From Martinezella calliandrae (GTDB lineage Bacteria; Pseudomonadota; Alphaproteobacteria; Rhizobiales; Rhizobiaceae): a stretch of DNA of 64,000 nucleotides. The translations under genes and the position numbers were made by a program. The stretch is taken from positions 1-64,000 of the forward strand of contig NZ_JARFYN010000009.1 in assembly GCF_030272695.1 (NCBI RefSeq). The letters are read 5' to 3'. Below, one piece after another: positions 7,751 to 15,493 of this stretch. Position 1 is the stretch's first letter, and each line of letters starts with the position of its first letter. The notes under the pieces are model-generated. The model ran no database searches. It was given only the letters and a program-made list of their open reading frames with translations, and was not told where the DNA came from.

Positions 7751-8803
7751 TCAACCACCGCGGCCCGTCGACAGAGGCAGCGGCTGGCGATCGAGCAGCA
7801 TGGAATCGCCAAATTCATGCGTGCGATAGCGCCCCGCTGCAAGCGCTGCTGAAGCTATGGCGAGCAGGGCATCGTCGGCGAAGGCGTGCAGAAGCTCGAA
7901 GTGGCTTTCGCCGGGCTGGTGGACGCCCGTCAGAATTGCATCGACGACGCGGAGCGGCGTGCCCTGCGCAATGCGCCCCGTCGCAACACCATTTCCGGCG
8001 CAGACGCTGCCATCCGGATTGGCAGCCGCCTCGAGTGCGCGCACGACGCTCGTGCCGATCGCGATGATGCGGCGGCCGCGGAGCTTCGTTCGTGCGATCT
8101 GCTCTGCGGTGGACTCCAGGATGCAATAGGGCTCGTCGAAAGGAAGACGCGAGTCGAGCGCGGGATCGCCCGTGGAAGAAATGCCCGCGGCATGCGTGAG
8201 CGATGCGAATCCGATGCCGCGCCGACGCCAGTCCTGAAGCGTGCGCCAGTCGAGCGCGAAGCCTGCCGATGGCGCCTCGAACGCGAACGGCCGAGCCGCG
8301 ATCTTCGTCCAAACATCCCATAGCGCCAACGGCTCGGGAACATGCGCGTATTAGATCGGCCGGCCATGCTGTGCCAAGCCCGCAAACACCGCCGCGCCGT
8401 TGCTGTGGAAGCGCAATTGAAGAAGTCGAGGGTGGTCGAGAAGGCGCTCTATACTGGCCTCGAGCCGGCCAAATTGAAAATAGTCGCCCGGTGACAGTGG
8501 GGGCGGTGCCGGACGGTCTTCCGTGCGCGTGCGATGATCGCCCGAACCGAAGGCAAGCGCCACGAAGCGGGTAGGATCGGGAGGTGATAGCCAGCCGGCC
8601 AAGCGAATCTCTATCGCCTTCCCGCTTGGCACATGGGTTCCCCACAAGCTCGCGGGCAGGGTCGCGGCATCATTGCCGACGACTAGATCACCAGGAGCCA
8701 ATAACATTCCAAGTTCAGCGCGCGGCAGGTGGCGCATCGTGCGGTGCGTGTCTACGACGAGCAGCCTGCCCGAGCGCCGATCGGGGCGGTGAGCGGCAAT
8801 CAT
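7751..8803 (-). pseudogene. queA-like gene (tRNA ribosyltransferase-isomerase family) with one in-frame stop
   Basis: The complete frame would encode 350 residues, the normal QueA length. The N-terminal part has ARLLVVD-like GRLLVVDTH and GDLVVGNDAATLPA. The C-terminal part has the conserved IAIGTSVVRALE and HQPGESHFELLHAF. A TAA at 8351-8353 interrupts them in the same frame: GRPI-stop-YAHVPEPLALWDVW, where QueA proteins have GRPIQYAH. A single C-to-T change of CAA explains it. QueA transfers ribose from S-adenosylmethionine to 7-aminomethyl-7-deazaguanine in tRNA; this copy may be a paralogue of other function. It overlaps the SDR gene by 4 bp (ATGA). Internal restart at TTG 8329 would give only the C-terminal half. 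Confidence 0.8.
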
Positions 8804-9522
8804 GCACGTGCACCGGTGGTCAGCTTATCGCGAGCCGTCAACGCGTCGAGCATCTTTTCAATGATCTCGGCCGCGGCCAATTCGGGGGCTTTCAAGGTGA
8901 ATGGATCGGAATCCGGGAGTGCCATCGCGTGAAGAGGGGTGTCCATATCGCCGGGGTCGAGCGCGAGGAACCTTATGCCGTCGGGCTTGGCCTCCTCGTC
9001 CCAAATCGCGGTAAGATGGGCAAGAGCTGCCTTGCTCGCACCGTACGCTCCCCAGCCGGGATAGGCGTTGACCGCCGCGTCGCTGGAAATGTTGATGACC
9101 AGCGCGCCGCAGCCCTCGCGCGCCGACGCGGCAAGCGCGCCGAACAGGGCTTTCGTCAGTCGGAACGCACCAAGGAGGTTGACCGCAAGCGCCGCTTCCA
9201 GCTCCTCGCACTCGGTGTCGGCCAGAAGCGCCAAAGGGACTGGGCCGAGGCTCGACGCATTATTGATCAGCACATTGACCCCGCCGAGGCTGGCAGTAAC
9301 CTGCAGCGCGGTCGGATAGATGTCGTTCTTCTTGCCGACGTCGGCGACGATCCCGTGCGCGCCCGTCTCGGCGGCGATGCGTTCGACGCTCGCTGCGGTG
9401 CGAGCTATGAAGGCGACACGCGCCCCCTTCGCGGCAAGCTGTCGCACAAGCGCCAGTCCCAGCCCCGAGGTGCCGCCCGTGATGGCCACGCGAAGTCCCT
9501 GAAGATCGATAGATGTTTGCAT
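8800..9522 (-). CDS. Short-chain dehydrogenase/reductase, SoxR-linked
   Basis: A 240-residue classical SDR. The cofactor loop TGGTSGLG is near residue 15, NNAS near residue 85 is the NNAG equivalent, the catalytic serine lies in NISSDAAV, and YGASK provides the YxxxK pair. It is first in a two-gene unit with the broken queA-like gene and divergent from the soxR-like gene across a SoxR box, so it is probably induced by redox-cycling compounds. A quinone or reactive carbonyl reductase role would fit that control, but the substrate cannot be read from the sequence. Confidence 0.85.
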   Translation of the reverse strand: MQTSIDLQGLRVAITGGTSGLGLALVRQLAAKGARVAFIARTAASVERIAAETGAHGIVADVGKKNDIYPTALQVTASLGGVNVLINNASSLGPVPLALLADTECEELEAALAVNLLGAFRLTKALFGALAASAREGCGALVINISSDAAVNAYPGWGAYGASKAALAHLTAIWDEEAKPDGIRFLALDPGDMDTPLHAMALPDSDPFTLKAPELAAAEIIEKMLDALTARDKLTTGARA

Positions 9523-9562
9523 TGCAGATGCTCCTTCAATGAGAACGCATAATCGCTACAAG

Positions 9563-9578
9563 TTCAAGTTAACTTGAA
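9563..9578. promoter_or_regulatory. SoxR box
   Basis: TTCAAGTTAACTTGAA is a perfect 16-bp palindrome matching the core of the described SoxR operator CCTCAAGTTAACTTGAGG. It sits in the 86-bp gap between the SDR gene and the divergent soxR-like gene, where SoxR normally binds an overlong promoter spacer. Confidence 0.85.
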
Positions 9579-9608
9579 GTCAAGCGGGAATCGTGCTTTT
9601 GTCTATGC

Positions 9609-10043
9609 ATGGATCCAATGCTGACAATTACTGACGTGTCGCGGCGCAGCGGCGTTGCTTCATCAGCCCTGCGTTTCTACGAGGAGCGCGGGCTGATCGC
9701 GTCTGAGCGCGCCGGCTCGGGGCATAGGCGCTATCACCGGTCCATATTGCGCCGGATCGCCTTCATCATCTTTGCACAGCGGATTGGGCTGACGCTCGAG
9801 GAGATAGGCGCCGAGCTCGCCAAGTTGCCAGCCGATCGTGTGCCATCGCGTCGGGACTGGTCGCAGTTGTCGGGCGAGTGGGCAACGCGCATCGATGAGC
9901 GCATAGCCGAATTGCAGCGGCTGCGATCCGGCCTTACCGAGTGCATCGGTTGCGGCTGTCTGTCGATCGACCGGTGTGGCCTCGCGAACCCTGCCGATGT
10001 GGCGGGACGCAAGGGGCCGGGGCCAAGGTATTGGCTGGGGTGA
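9609..10043 (+). CDS. soxR: Redox-sensitive MerR-family regulator SoxR
   Basis: A 144-residue MerR-family activator. The winged helix-turn-helix starts at ITDVSRRSGVASSALRFYEERGLI (shown in part: SGVASSALRFYEERGLI). The dimerisation helix is followed by the SoxR [2Fe-2S] motif CIGCGCLSIDRC (C-x2-C-x-C-x5-C) near residue 118. Oxidation of this cluster switches SoxR on. The ATG at 9609 is used; ATG 9618 would give the more usual MLTITDV start. The adjacent palindrome and divergent SDR gene define its likely target. No soxS is present, as expected outside enterics. Confidence 0.93.
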   Translation: MDPMLTITDVSRRSGVASSALRFYEERGLIASERAGSGHRRYHRSILRRIAFIIFAQRIGLTLEEIGAELAKLPADRVPSRRDWSQLSGEWATRIDERIAELQRLRSGLTECIGCGCLSIDRCGLANPADVAGRKGPGPRYWLG

Positions 10044-10334
10044 GTAAGCCTCCAGCTGACGATCTTGGGTGACGATGCCGTATTGGCTAGACTGCGGTCA
10101 CCTCGTCCTGCGGTTCCACGATGCCAGAAGAAAGGCGAGGGTCAAAGTCGCTAGGCTTACAGAATCGATCTAATTCCGCCAGCAATTCTGTCCGCGACAT
10201 ACCGAAATCTCTCTCCGGGACTTTTTCAAACACGGATTCAGAGGGAGCGCGCCGATTTAGTTGCTAAAAAACCATAATTGCTCCACGAACACCACTCATT
10301 AAAGACCCAACCGTGAGAATTGGATCGAAGCTTA
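10044..10334. other. Intergenic region with a possible 37-residue minus-strand frame
   Basis: No established gene is seen. On the minus strand an ATG at 10200, preceded by GGAGAGAGATTTCGGT, opens a 37-codon frame (MSRTELLAELDRFCKPSDF...) ending at 10087. Its start resembles the first residues of small helix-turn-helix proteins, but no such domain follows, so it may be a remnant or chance. The rest would hold the protease promoter. Confidence 0.3.
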
Positions 10335-12431
10335 ATGCGTTTACAATATGGTTTCCTCTGTCTGTTCCTAGCGATTGCTCCATCAGCATACGCGCTGGAA
10401 ACTGGCACACCGACAGTTTTGACGCCGCTACCGCAGCAAGGACAAGCCGCTCATTTGAGCGCGCAATTTCTTGCGCGTCTCCACTATAAGCCCGTTCCGC
10501 TCGATGATGCCCTGTCGGCCAGGATCATGAACCAGTTTATCAAGTCGCTGGATCCAGACCGCGTCCTCTTCCTGCAGACGGATATCGACAAGTTCACCGC
10601 CATCAATACTAAGATTGACGATGCCATAAACCGGGAAGACCTGCAGATCCCCTTTTCCATTTTCAACGTCTATGTAAAGCGCGTTGTCGACCGCATGAAC
10701 TACGCGCGCGACTTGCTCAAGCAGAGCTTTGATTTCAGTGTGCAGGAAGACTATCCCCTCGTCCGCGACAAGGAGCCCTGGCCGCAATCGGAAGCGGAAA
10801 GCAATGACCTGTGGCGCAAACGCGTCAAGAACGACTGGCTGCGTCTGAAGCTGGCAGGCAAAGACGATGCCGGCATTCGCGATACGCTCGACAAGCGCTA
10901 CGAAAACTCCCTCGAGCGTGCCTATAAGTACAAGAGCGACGACGTCTTTCAGACGTTCATGGACGCCTATACAACATCGATCGACCCCCATACCGACTAT
11001 TTCGGCGCAGCCGCTGCGGCGGAATTCGATATTTCAATGAAGCTTTCGCTCGTTGGCATCGGCGCGGTATTGCAGGAAAGAGATGACTACACGACGATCC
11101 GTGAGCTCGTCGCCGGCGGCCCTGCGCAAGTGTCCGGCAAGCTCGCGGCTGGCGACCGTATTGTCGGTGTCGGTCAAGGCGAGAATGGTCCGATAAAGGA
11201 AGTTGTCGGTACGCGCCTTGATGAAATCGTGCAGATGATCCGCGGCGCAAAGGGATCTGTCGTGCGCCTGGACATTCTGCCGGCGGACGCAGGAGCGGAT
11301 GGCAAACATCACGTCATCAGCCTGGTGCGCGACAAGATCAGCCTTGACAAACAGGCTGCCAACAAGACGATCCTGTCGATAAAGAATGGCGACGCCACCC
11401 GCAAGATTGGGGTGATTACCTTGCCCGCTTTCTACGAAGACTTTGAGGCGCGGCAAAAGGGCGACAAGGACTACCGTAGCGCCAGCCGCGACGTCGCCAA
11501 GCTTCTCGCTGAACTGAAACAGGACAATGTCGACGGCGTTTTGATCGACTTGCGTGATAACGGCGGCGGTTCGCTAGCCGAAGCGATTGATCTGACAGGT
11601 CTATTTGTCGGCAGGGGTCCGGTGGTTCAGGAACGCGATGCCCGCGGTAAGGTGAACGTTGAAAGCGATGATCTTCCCGCGCCGGCGTGGACAGGCCCGC
11701 TGGCTGTGTTGATCAATCGTGGATCGGCGTCAGCTTCGGAGATCTTTGCCGCGGCGATTCAGGATTATGGTCGAGGTGTGATTGTCGGCGAACCCAGTTT
11801 TGGCAAGGGCACCGTCCAAACTGTGATCAATCTTGACCAGTTGACCCACGGCAGCAAGCCAAAGTTCGGCGAATTGAAATTGACGGTTGCCCAGTTTTTC
11901 CGTGTCGATGGCGGTACGACACAGTTGCGCGGCGTGACGCCCGATATCAGCTTGCCGGGCTTTTCTGATCCCAAGAGATTTGGGGAAGCGAGTTATGACA
12001 ACGCATTGCCGTGGTCGAAGGTCAAACCGGCCAACTATACCCCTGAGGGCGATATGAAGACGCTGCTGCCTCAACTGCAGAGCCGCCATCAAGCTCGGGT
12101 GGCGAACGACAAGGATTTCCAACGCTTTACAGAAGACGCTGCCGAACTGAAGGCGCAGCGTGAGAAACGGGTTGTCTCCCTGAATGAAGCAGAGCGTCGC
12201 AATGAATTGATCGCTCAGGCCAATCGCCTCAAGTCCCGCCAGCAAATGAACGATGGTGTGGACACCAGTGAAGACGATGGCCTGGAGGCAAACGAGCGTA
12301 GCCTCAGTGCCGATATTGCGATTGAAAATGCCCGCAGGAATGCTAAAGACGTCTTGTTGAACGAGACCGCCTCCATTGTTGCCGACGAGGCGGATCTCCA
12401 GGCAGGCGTGTTGAAGACTGTCCCGCAATAA
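10335..12431 (+). CDS. prc: Tail-specific periplasmic protease Prc (S41 family, long form)
   Basis: A 698-residue protease with the full Prc layout. A signal peptide ends at about residue 20 (SAYALETG). Next come an N-terminal helical domain, a PDZ domain around SLVGIGAVLQERDDYTTIRELVAGGPA, the S41 catalytic core with GSASASEIFAAAIQDYGRG (serine) and GEPSFGKGTVQT (lysine), and a C-terminal DUF3340-like tail. Prc degrades proteins with unfolded C-termini and trims cell-wall enzymes. The short CtpA form (~440 residues) is the common one in rhizobia, so this long form is likely an additional protease. The ATG at 10335 gives a clean signal peptide; the upstream TTG at 10320 is less likely. Confidence 0.92.
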   Translation: MRLQYGFLCLFLAIAPSAYALETGTPTVLTPLPQQGQAAHLSAQFLARLHYKPVPLDDALSARIMNQFIKSLDPDRVLFLQTDIDKFTAINTKIDDAINREDLQIPFSIFNVYVKRVVDRMNYARDLLKQSFDFSVQEDYPLVRDKEPWPQSEAESNDLWRKRVKNDWLRLKLAGKDDAGIRDTLDKRYENSLERAYKYKSDDVFQTFMDAYTTSIDPHTDYFGAAAAAEFDISMKLSLVGIGAVLQERDDYTTIRELVAGGPAQVSGKLAAGDRIVGVGQGENGPIKEVVGTRLDEIVQMIRGAKGSVVRLDILPADAGADGKHHVISLVRDKISLDKQAANKTILSIKNGDATRKIGVITLPAFYEDFEARQKGDKDYRSASRDVAKLLAELKQDNVDGVLIDLRDNGGGSLAEAIDLTGLFVGRGPVVQERDARGKVNVESDDLPAPAWTGPLAVLINRGSASASEIFAAAIQDYGRGVIVGEPSFGKGTVQTVINLDQLTHGSKPKFGELKLTVAQFFRVDGGTTQLRGVTPDISLPGFSDPKRFGEASYDNALPWSKVKPANYTPEGDMKTLLPQLQSRHQARVANDKDFQRFTEDAAELKAQREKRVVSLNEAERRNELIAQANRLKSRQQMNDGVDTSEDDGLEANERSLSADIAIENARRNAKDVLLNETASIVADEADLQAGVLKTVPQ

Positions 12432-12548
12432 CTGGGAAACAGTGGCAGAACGTGACAAATTATCCGCAAGCGCAGTCCTCGACCCCAGACGCCCACCGGA
12501 TCGCACGCTCGCCTGTGCTCTGGTTCTAAACAACTTGACTGAGGCACG

Positions 12549-12572
12549 GGCGGCGTTTTTGATGACGCCGCC
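12549..12572 (+). terminator. Possible terminator downstream of prc
   Basis: A perfect 8-bp stem GGCGGCGT/ACGCCGCC with an 8-base loop lies 118 bp after the prc stop codon. It is followed by GGGTTTCGG, only a short T-run, so termination would be weak. Confidence 0.4.
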
Positions 12573-12600
12573 GGGTTTCGGCGCATATGTCCGATCCGTC

Positions 12601-13369
12601 TCAGACGGACTTCACCTCGCCATCGTCCATCCGGAGCGTCGTACCGTCATCCAGCGTGCGGCTGGCGAGACGATAAAGGCCATTAGCTCGGCGACCTCCT
12701 CCGGCTTGCCGTAGCGCGCAATGCCCGCCTCCTTGGGAAACCGTGCTGTCGCCTCTTCCACGCTCTGTCGTGCAGCGGCGCCCAACGCGCCAGATAACTG
12801 CGTCGGCGGCCCGTCATGACAGGTCCAGGCAGGACGCTGTTGACCTGCACACCATCCTCGATACCGCGGTCAGGGAAGGCCTTGACGGGCGCTGATATCG
12901 CTGCGTTGATCGTGCCGACCGCACCTGCTTTCGGAAAGATGGCGGAGCCGGACATCAGCACGACGGAGCCCTTGGTCTCCTTCAATGCCTGCAATGCCGG
13001 CCAGGCGGCGACTGTCAGGCGGCGCGCGCCGTGCAGTTTCAGCGCCAGGCCGTCATCCCATTGCCGGTCCGTCATCTCGAAGACGTCGATCTGCGGCACG
13101 GCGCCGGCAATGTTGAGCAGCGCGTCGATCCGCCCGAAGGCGGCGAGCGCTTTGTCGACAATGGCCTGCGCAGCGACAGGCTCTGCAAGATCCACCTCAA
13201 TGACGAGTGCTCCCACCCCCGTCGCCCCAACTGCTTTCGCCGTCTCTTCCAGATTGGCCTTATTGCGGGCAACGAGCACAAGCTCCGAAAAGTCCTTGGC
13301 AAGCTGGATGGCGGTTGCCTGACCCTTACCCTGGCTGGCACCGGTAATGATAGCGACCGTGTCGGACAT
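12601..13369 (-). pseudogene. SDR-family gene with two frameshifts
   Basis: The frame begins MSDTVAIITGASQGKGQA with the SDR cofactor loop and includes LLNIAGAV and VNSVLPGPVMTGRR. Near 12763-12769 it leaves frame: reading one base away restores SVEEATARFPKEAGIARYGK and then ELMAFIVSPAARWMT. Near 12641-12646 a second one-base loss occurs; correcting it restores TTLRMDDGEVKSV and a stop at 12601. Two -1 shifts therefore separate the gene from its original C-terminus. The usual YxxxK pair reads VGTIN in the best alignment, so the ancestral protein was already atypical. As it stands, translation would end at 12683 with a nonsense tail. Confidence 0.75.
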
Positions 13370-13391
13370 GGTTTTTCTGCGTTTAAAGGCT

Positions 13392-14231
13392 TCAGCCAAG
13401 GAAATCACGGATGGCGGCGGCAATTTCTGCCGCATGGGTTTCGAGCGCAAAATGACCGGTATCAAAGAACTTGATCACCGCCTCGGGCATGTCTCTGCGA
13501 AAGGCCTCCGCACCCGGCGGAAGGAAGAAGGGGTCGTTCTTGCCCCAGACCGCGAGGAAGCGTGGCTTGTGGTTGCGGAAATAGTCCTGGAACATTGGAT
13601 AGAGCGCTACATTGCTCTTGTAATCGCCCATGAGGTCGAGCTGCACAGTTTCCGCGCCAGGCCGCGACAGGTAGAAATTGTCAAGCGAATAGCCATCCGG
13701 CGAAATTCTGTCAGGATCCGAAACGCCGTGGGTGTACTGCCATATGGTCGCCTCCGGTCCCAGGAAGGCCTTAAGTGCGTTGCGGTTTTCTTCTGTCGCA
13801 TTCTGCCAATAGGCCTGGATTGGGTTCCAGCCTTCGCTCAGGCCTTCCTCATAAGCATTGCCATTCTGCGAGATAACGGCCGTGATCCGCTCCGGATGTT
13901 TCACCGCCAAACGGAAGCCCGTCGGCGCGCCATAGTCGAAGACATAGACCGCAAAGCGGTCGAAGCCAACGATCTCAGTGAAACGGTCGATCGTGTTTGC
14001 AATGCTATCGAAGCTGTTGGCGACTGGATCGTCTGACTGGCCAAAGCCCGGTAGGTCGGGCGCGATGATATGGTACCGGTCGGCCAGCAGCGGAATGAGA
14101 TCGCGGAACATATGGCCAGAGGTTGGAAAGCCGTGCAGCAGCAGCAGCTTTGCGGCGCCCTTCGCGCCTGCCTCGCGATAGAAGATCTTGGTCCCGTCAA
14201 CTGTGACTGTGCGGTAGGTGATCGTGGTCAT
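13392..14231 (-). CDS. Alpha/beta hydrolase (epoxide hydrolase / haloalkane dehalogenase-like)
   Basis: A 279-residue alpha/beta-fold hydrolase. It has the oxyanion-hole motif HGFPTSGH near residue 32, APDLPGFGQSD, an aspartate nucleophile in VFDYGAPTG (the dehalogenase/epoxide-hydrolase version of the elbow), an acid in WGKNDPFF and the catalytic histidine in TGHFALETH. The ATG at 14231 follows GGAACGCATTACG; a longer upstream reading is really the remnant described next. The substrate is unknown. It is divergent from the CGNR regulator with only the remnant between. Confidence 0.85.
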   Translation of the reverse strand: MTTITYRTVTVDGTKIFYREAGAKGAAKLLLLHGFPTSGHMFRDLIPLLADRYHIIAPDLPGFGQSDDPVANSFDSIANTIDRFTEIVGFDRFAVYVFDYGAPTGFRLAVKHPERITAVISQNGNAYEEGLSEGWNPIQAYWQNATEENRNALKAFLGPEATIWQYTHGVSDPDRISPDGYSLDNFYLSRPGAETVQLDLMGDYKSNVALYPMFQDYFRNHKPRFLAVWGKNDPFFLPPGAEAFRRDMPEAVIKFFDTGHFALETHAAEIAAAIRDFLG

Positions 14232-14245
14232 CGTAATGCGTTCCT

Positions 14246-14473
14246 TCAGTTGATGTGGTTGGGGCAGTGATACGCGGGGGGTTTGTGGTTCCCGTGCTGC
14301 TTTTTGCCGGCTAAAAATCTCGGGTCGCAGGTAGAGCAGCAGGGCGCAGCAGTCACGCCAAAGCCCTCGGCCACGAGTGGCCCGATCACCTCGGCTCAGC
14401 CGCAGCCATCCGCCCAGGCTCCACGGACGAGCATGATGTGCATAGTCTGCTGATGCGTTGACTGAGCTGACAT
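14246..14473 (-). pseudogene. Remnant of a second alpha/beta hydrolase gene
   Basis: An ATG at 14473 with a strong binding site (CTAAGGAGCACTTGG) opens MSAQSTHQQTMHIMLV. It continues RGAWADGCG-stop-AEVIGPLVAEGFGVTAAP, closely following the HGAWADGS-x-W segment of a family of alpha/beta hydrolases. The TGA at 14396-14398 replaces the family tryptophan (TGG) and arginine replaces the oxyanion histidine. Similarity ends by about 14340, and the reading frame closes at 14246. Only the first ~50 residues survive. The intact promoter and ribosome binding site suggest its loss placed the downstream hydrolase under this promoter. Confidence 0.6.
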
Positions 14474-14497
14474 CCAAGTGCTCCTTAGGTCGCTGCA

Positions 14498-14572
14498 TGT
14501 AACCTGTTTGATCGATACTAAGAGGTTATGTCAGGAAAACATAACTTGTCAATAGGCTTTTGACAGGTTACA
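14498..14572. promoter_or_regulatory. Inverted repeats in the hydrolase/CGNR divergent promoter
   Basis: TGTAACCTGT (14498-14507) and its exact complement ACAGGTTACA (14563-14572) bracket an inner dyad GTTATGT/ACATAAC (14525-14531 and 14539-14545). All four share an RGGTTAY-like core. This arrangement between divergent genes looks like a multi-site operator, probably for the CGNR regulator. The binding protein is inferred. Confidence 0.5.
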
Positions 14573-14634
14573 CATATGGAACGTTTTCGAGGGGCAGCCA
14601 TGAATTGCAATCGGCAGCCGGAATAGGATTTGTG

Positions 14635-15255
14635 ATGGATAACCACTCTCCCGCCCTTTTTCTGGGTGACGCGCTAGCGCTGGATTTCCTGAATTCGGTG
14701 GCAACGCCGGTCGAAGTGCCGGTCGATTGGATCGAGGATGGAGAAGGCTTTTTGCGCTGGCTTAAGCAGGCAGGCCTCGTCTCGCCAGAAGTACTTGAGG
14801 CGATACGGGCCCAGGCGCTACCGGGCGAGTTGGATAAGGTCGCCGATCAGGCAAGGAACTTACGCGAGTGGTTCCGGACTTTTGTGCGCGTGCATAAGGG
14901 AAAGCCACTGACGCCTAACGCGCTCACCGAGCTGGAACCGCTCAATCGCCTGCTGGAGCGAGACGAAGGTTACAGCCACCTAGTGACGCGACGTACAGAC
15001 GAAGGCGAAGTCTTGGAACTTCAGCCGATGCGCAAGTGGCGGTCGCCGGAAGCGTTGTTGCTACCGGTCGGCGAGGCTCTCGGCCGCTTCGTCTGCACCG
15101 AGGATTTTTCGAACGTGAAGGCATGCGAAGGCCAGTCCTGCACCCTGCTGTTTGCCGATCACACCCGCGGCCACCGCAGGCGCTGGTGCAGCATGGCGCT
15201 TTGCGGCAATCGTGCCAAGCAGGCAGCGCACCGGCTTCGACTCAAGTCGGCGTAA
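14635..15255 (+). CDS. ABATE/CGNR zinc-finger transcriptional regulator
   Basis: A 206-residue protein. The N-terminal ABATE-type ligand region begins FLGDALALDFLNS. The C-terminal CGNR zinc finger runs from CEGQSCTLLFADHTR through RRWCSMALCGNRAKQAAHR, with the four cysteines and the CGNR motif intact. Such proteins are putative stress-responsive regulators. An upstream ATG at 14560 adds 25 unconserved residues and overlaps the operator repeats, so ATG 14635 after GGAATAGGATTTGTG is preferred. It likely controls the divergent hydrolase. Confidence 0.85.
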   Translation: MDNHSPALFLGDALALDFLNSVATPVEVPVDWIEDGEGFLRWLKQAGLVSPEVLEAIRAQALPGELDKVADQARNLREWFRTFVRVHKGKPLTPNALTELEPLNRLLERDEGYSHLVTRRTDEGEVLELQPMRKWRSPEALLLPVGEALGRFVCTEDFSNVKACEGQSCTLLFADHTRGHRRRWCSMALCGNRAKQAAHRLRLKSA

Positions 15256-15493
15256 CTAGCGGCAGCGCTCTTGCCAGATGAAGGCTTACGAGCAGAAGCT
15301 GCCTTGGGTCGGTTCGAAGGTAGTTTACAGTACCTCGAGCGGACACGAACCGGCCCTAAATTCCCGTAGTCGAACTCTTAAATAGGTATGAACCTTTCGT
15401 ACGCGCATCAAATGCTCCGAATACCTCTAAGGCTCAAAGGAGCTTGAACTTTAGATGCCTGGTGCGATTTAACAAGATGGCAGCGCTTGGCAA

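Noticed and set aside
7443..7754. Minus-strand frame with a signal-peptide-like start (MTRSVYLGVAMLAMASP)
   Set aside because: The frame overlaps the Ldh2 fragment, has no recognisable domain and no good ribosome binding site. Position 7754 lies at the end of the queA-like gene.
12442..12714. Plus-strand frame of 90 residues after prc
   Set aside because: It crosses the terminator-like hairpin and lies antisense to the SDR pseudogene, whose corrected reading frame explains the region.
14232..14498. N-terminal extension of the alpha/beta hydrolase to position 14498
   Set aside because: The extra 89 residues are arginine-rich and unlike the family. The same DNA in another frame reads as the remnant hydrolase with its own ribosome binding site.
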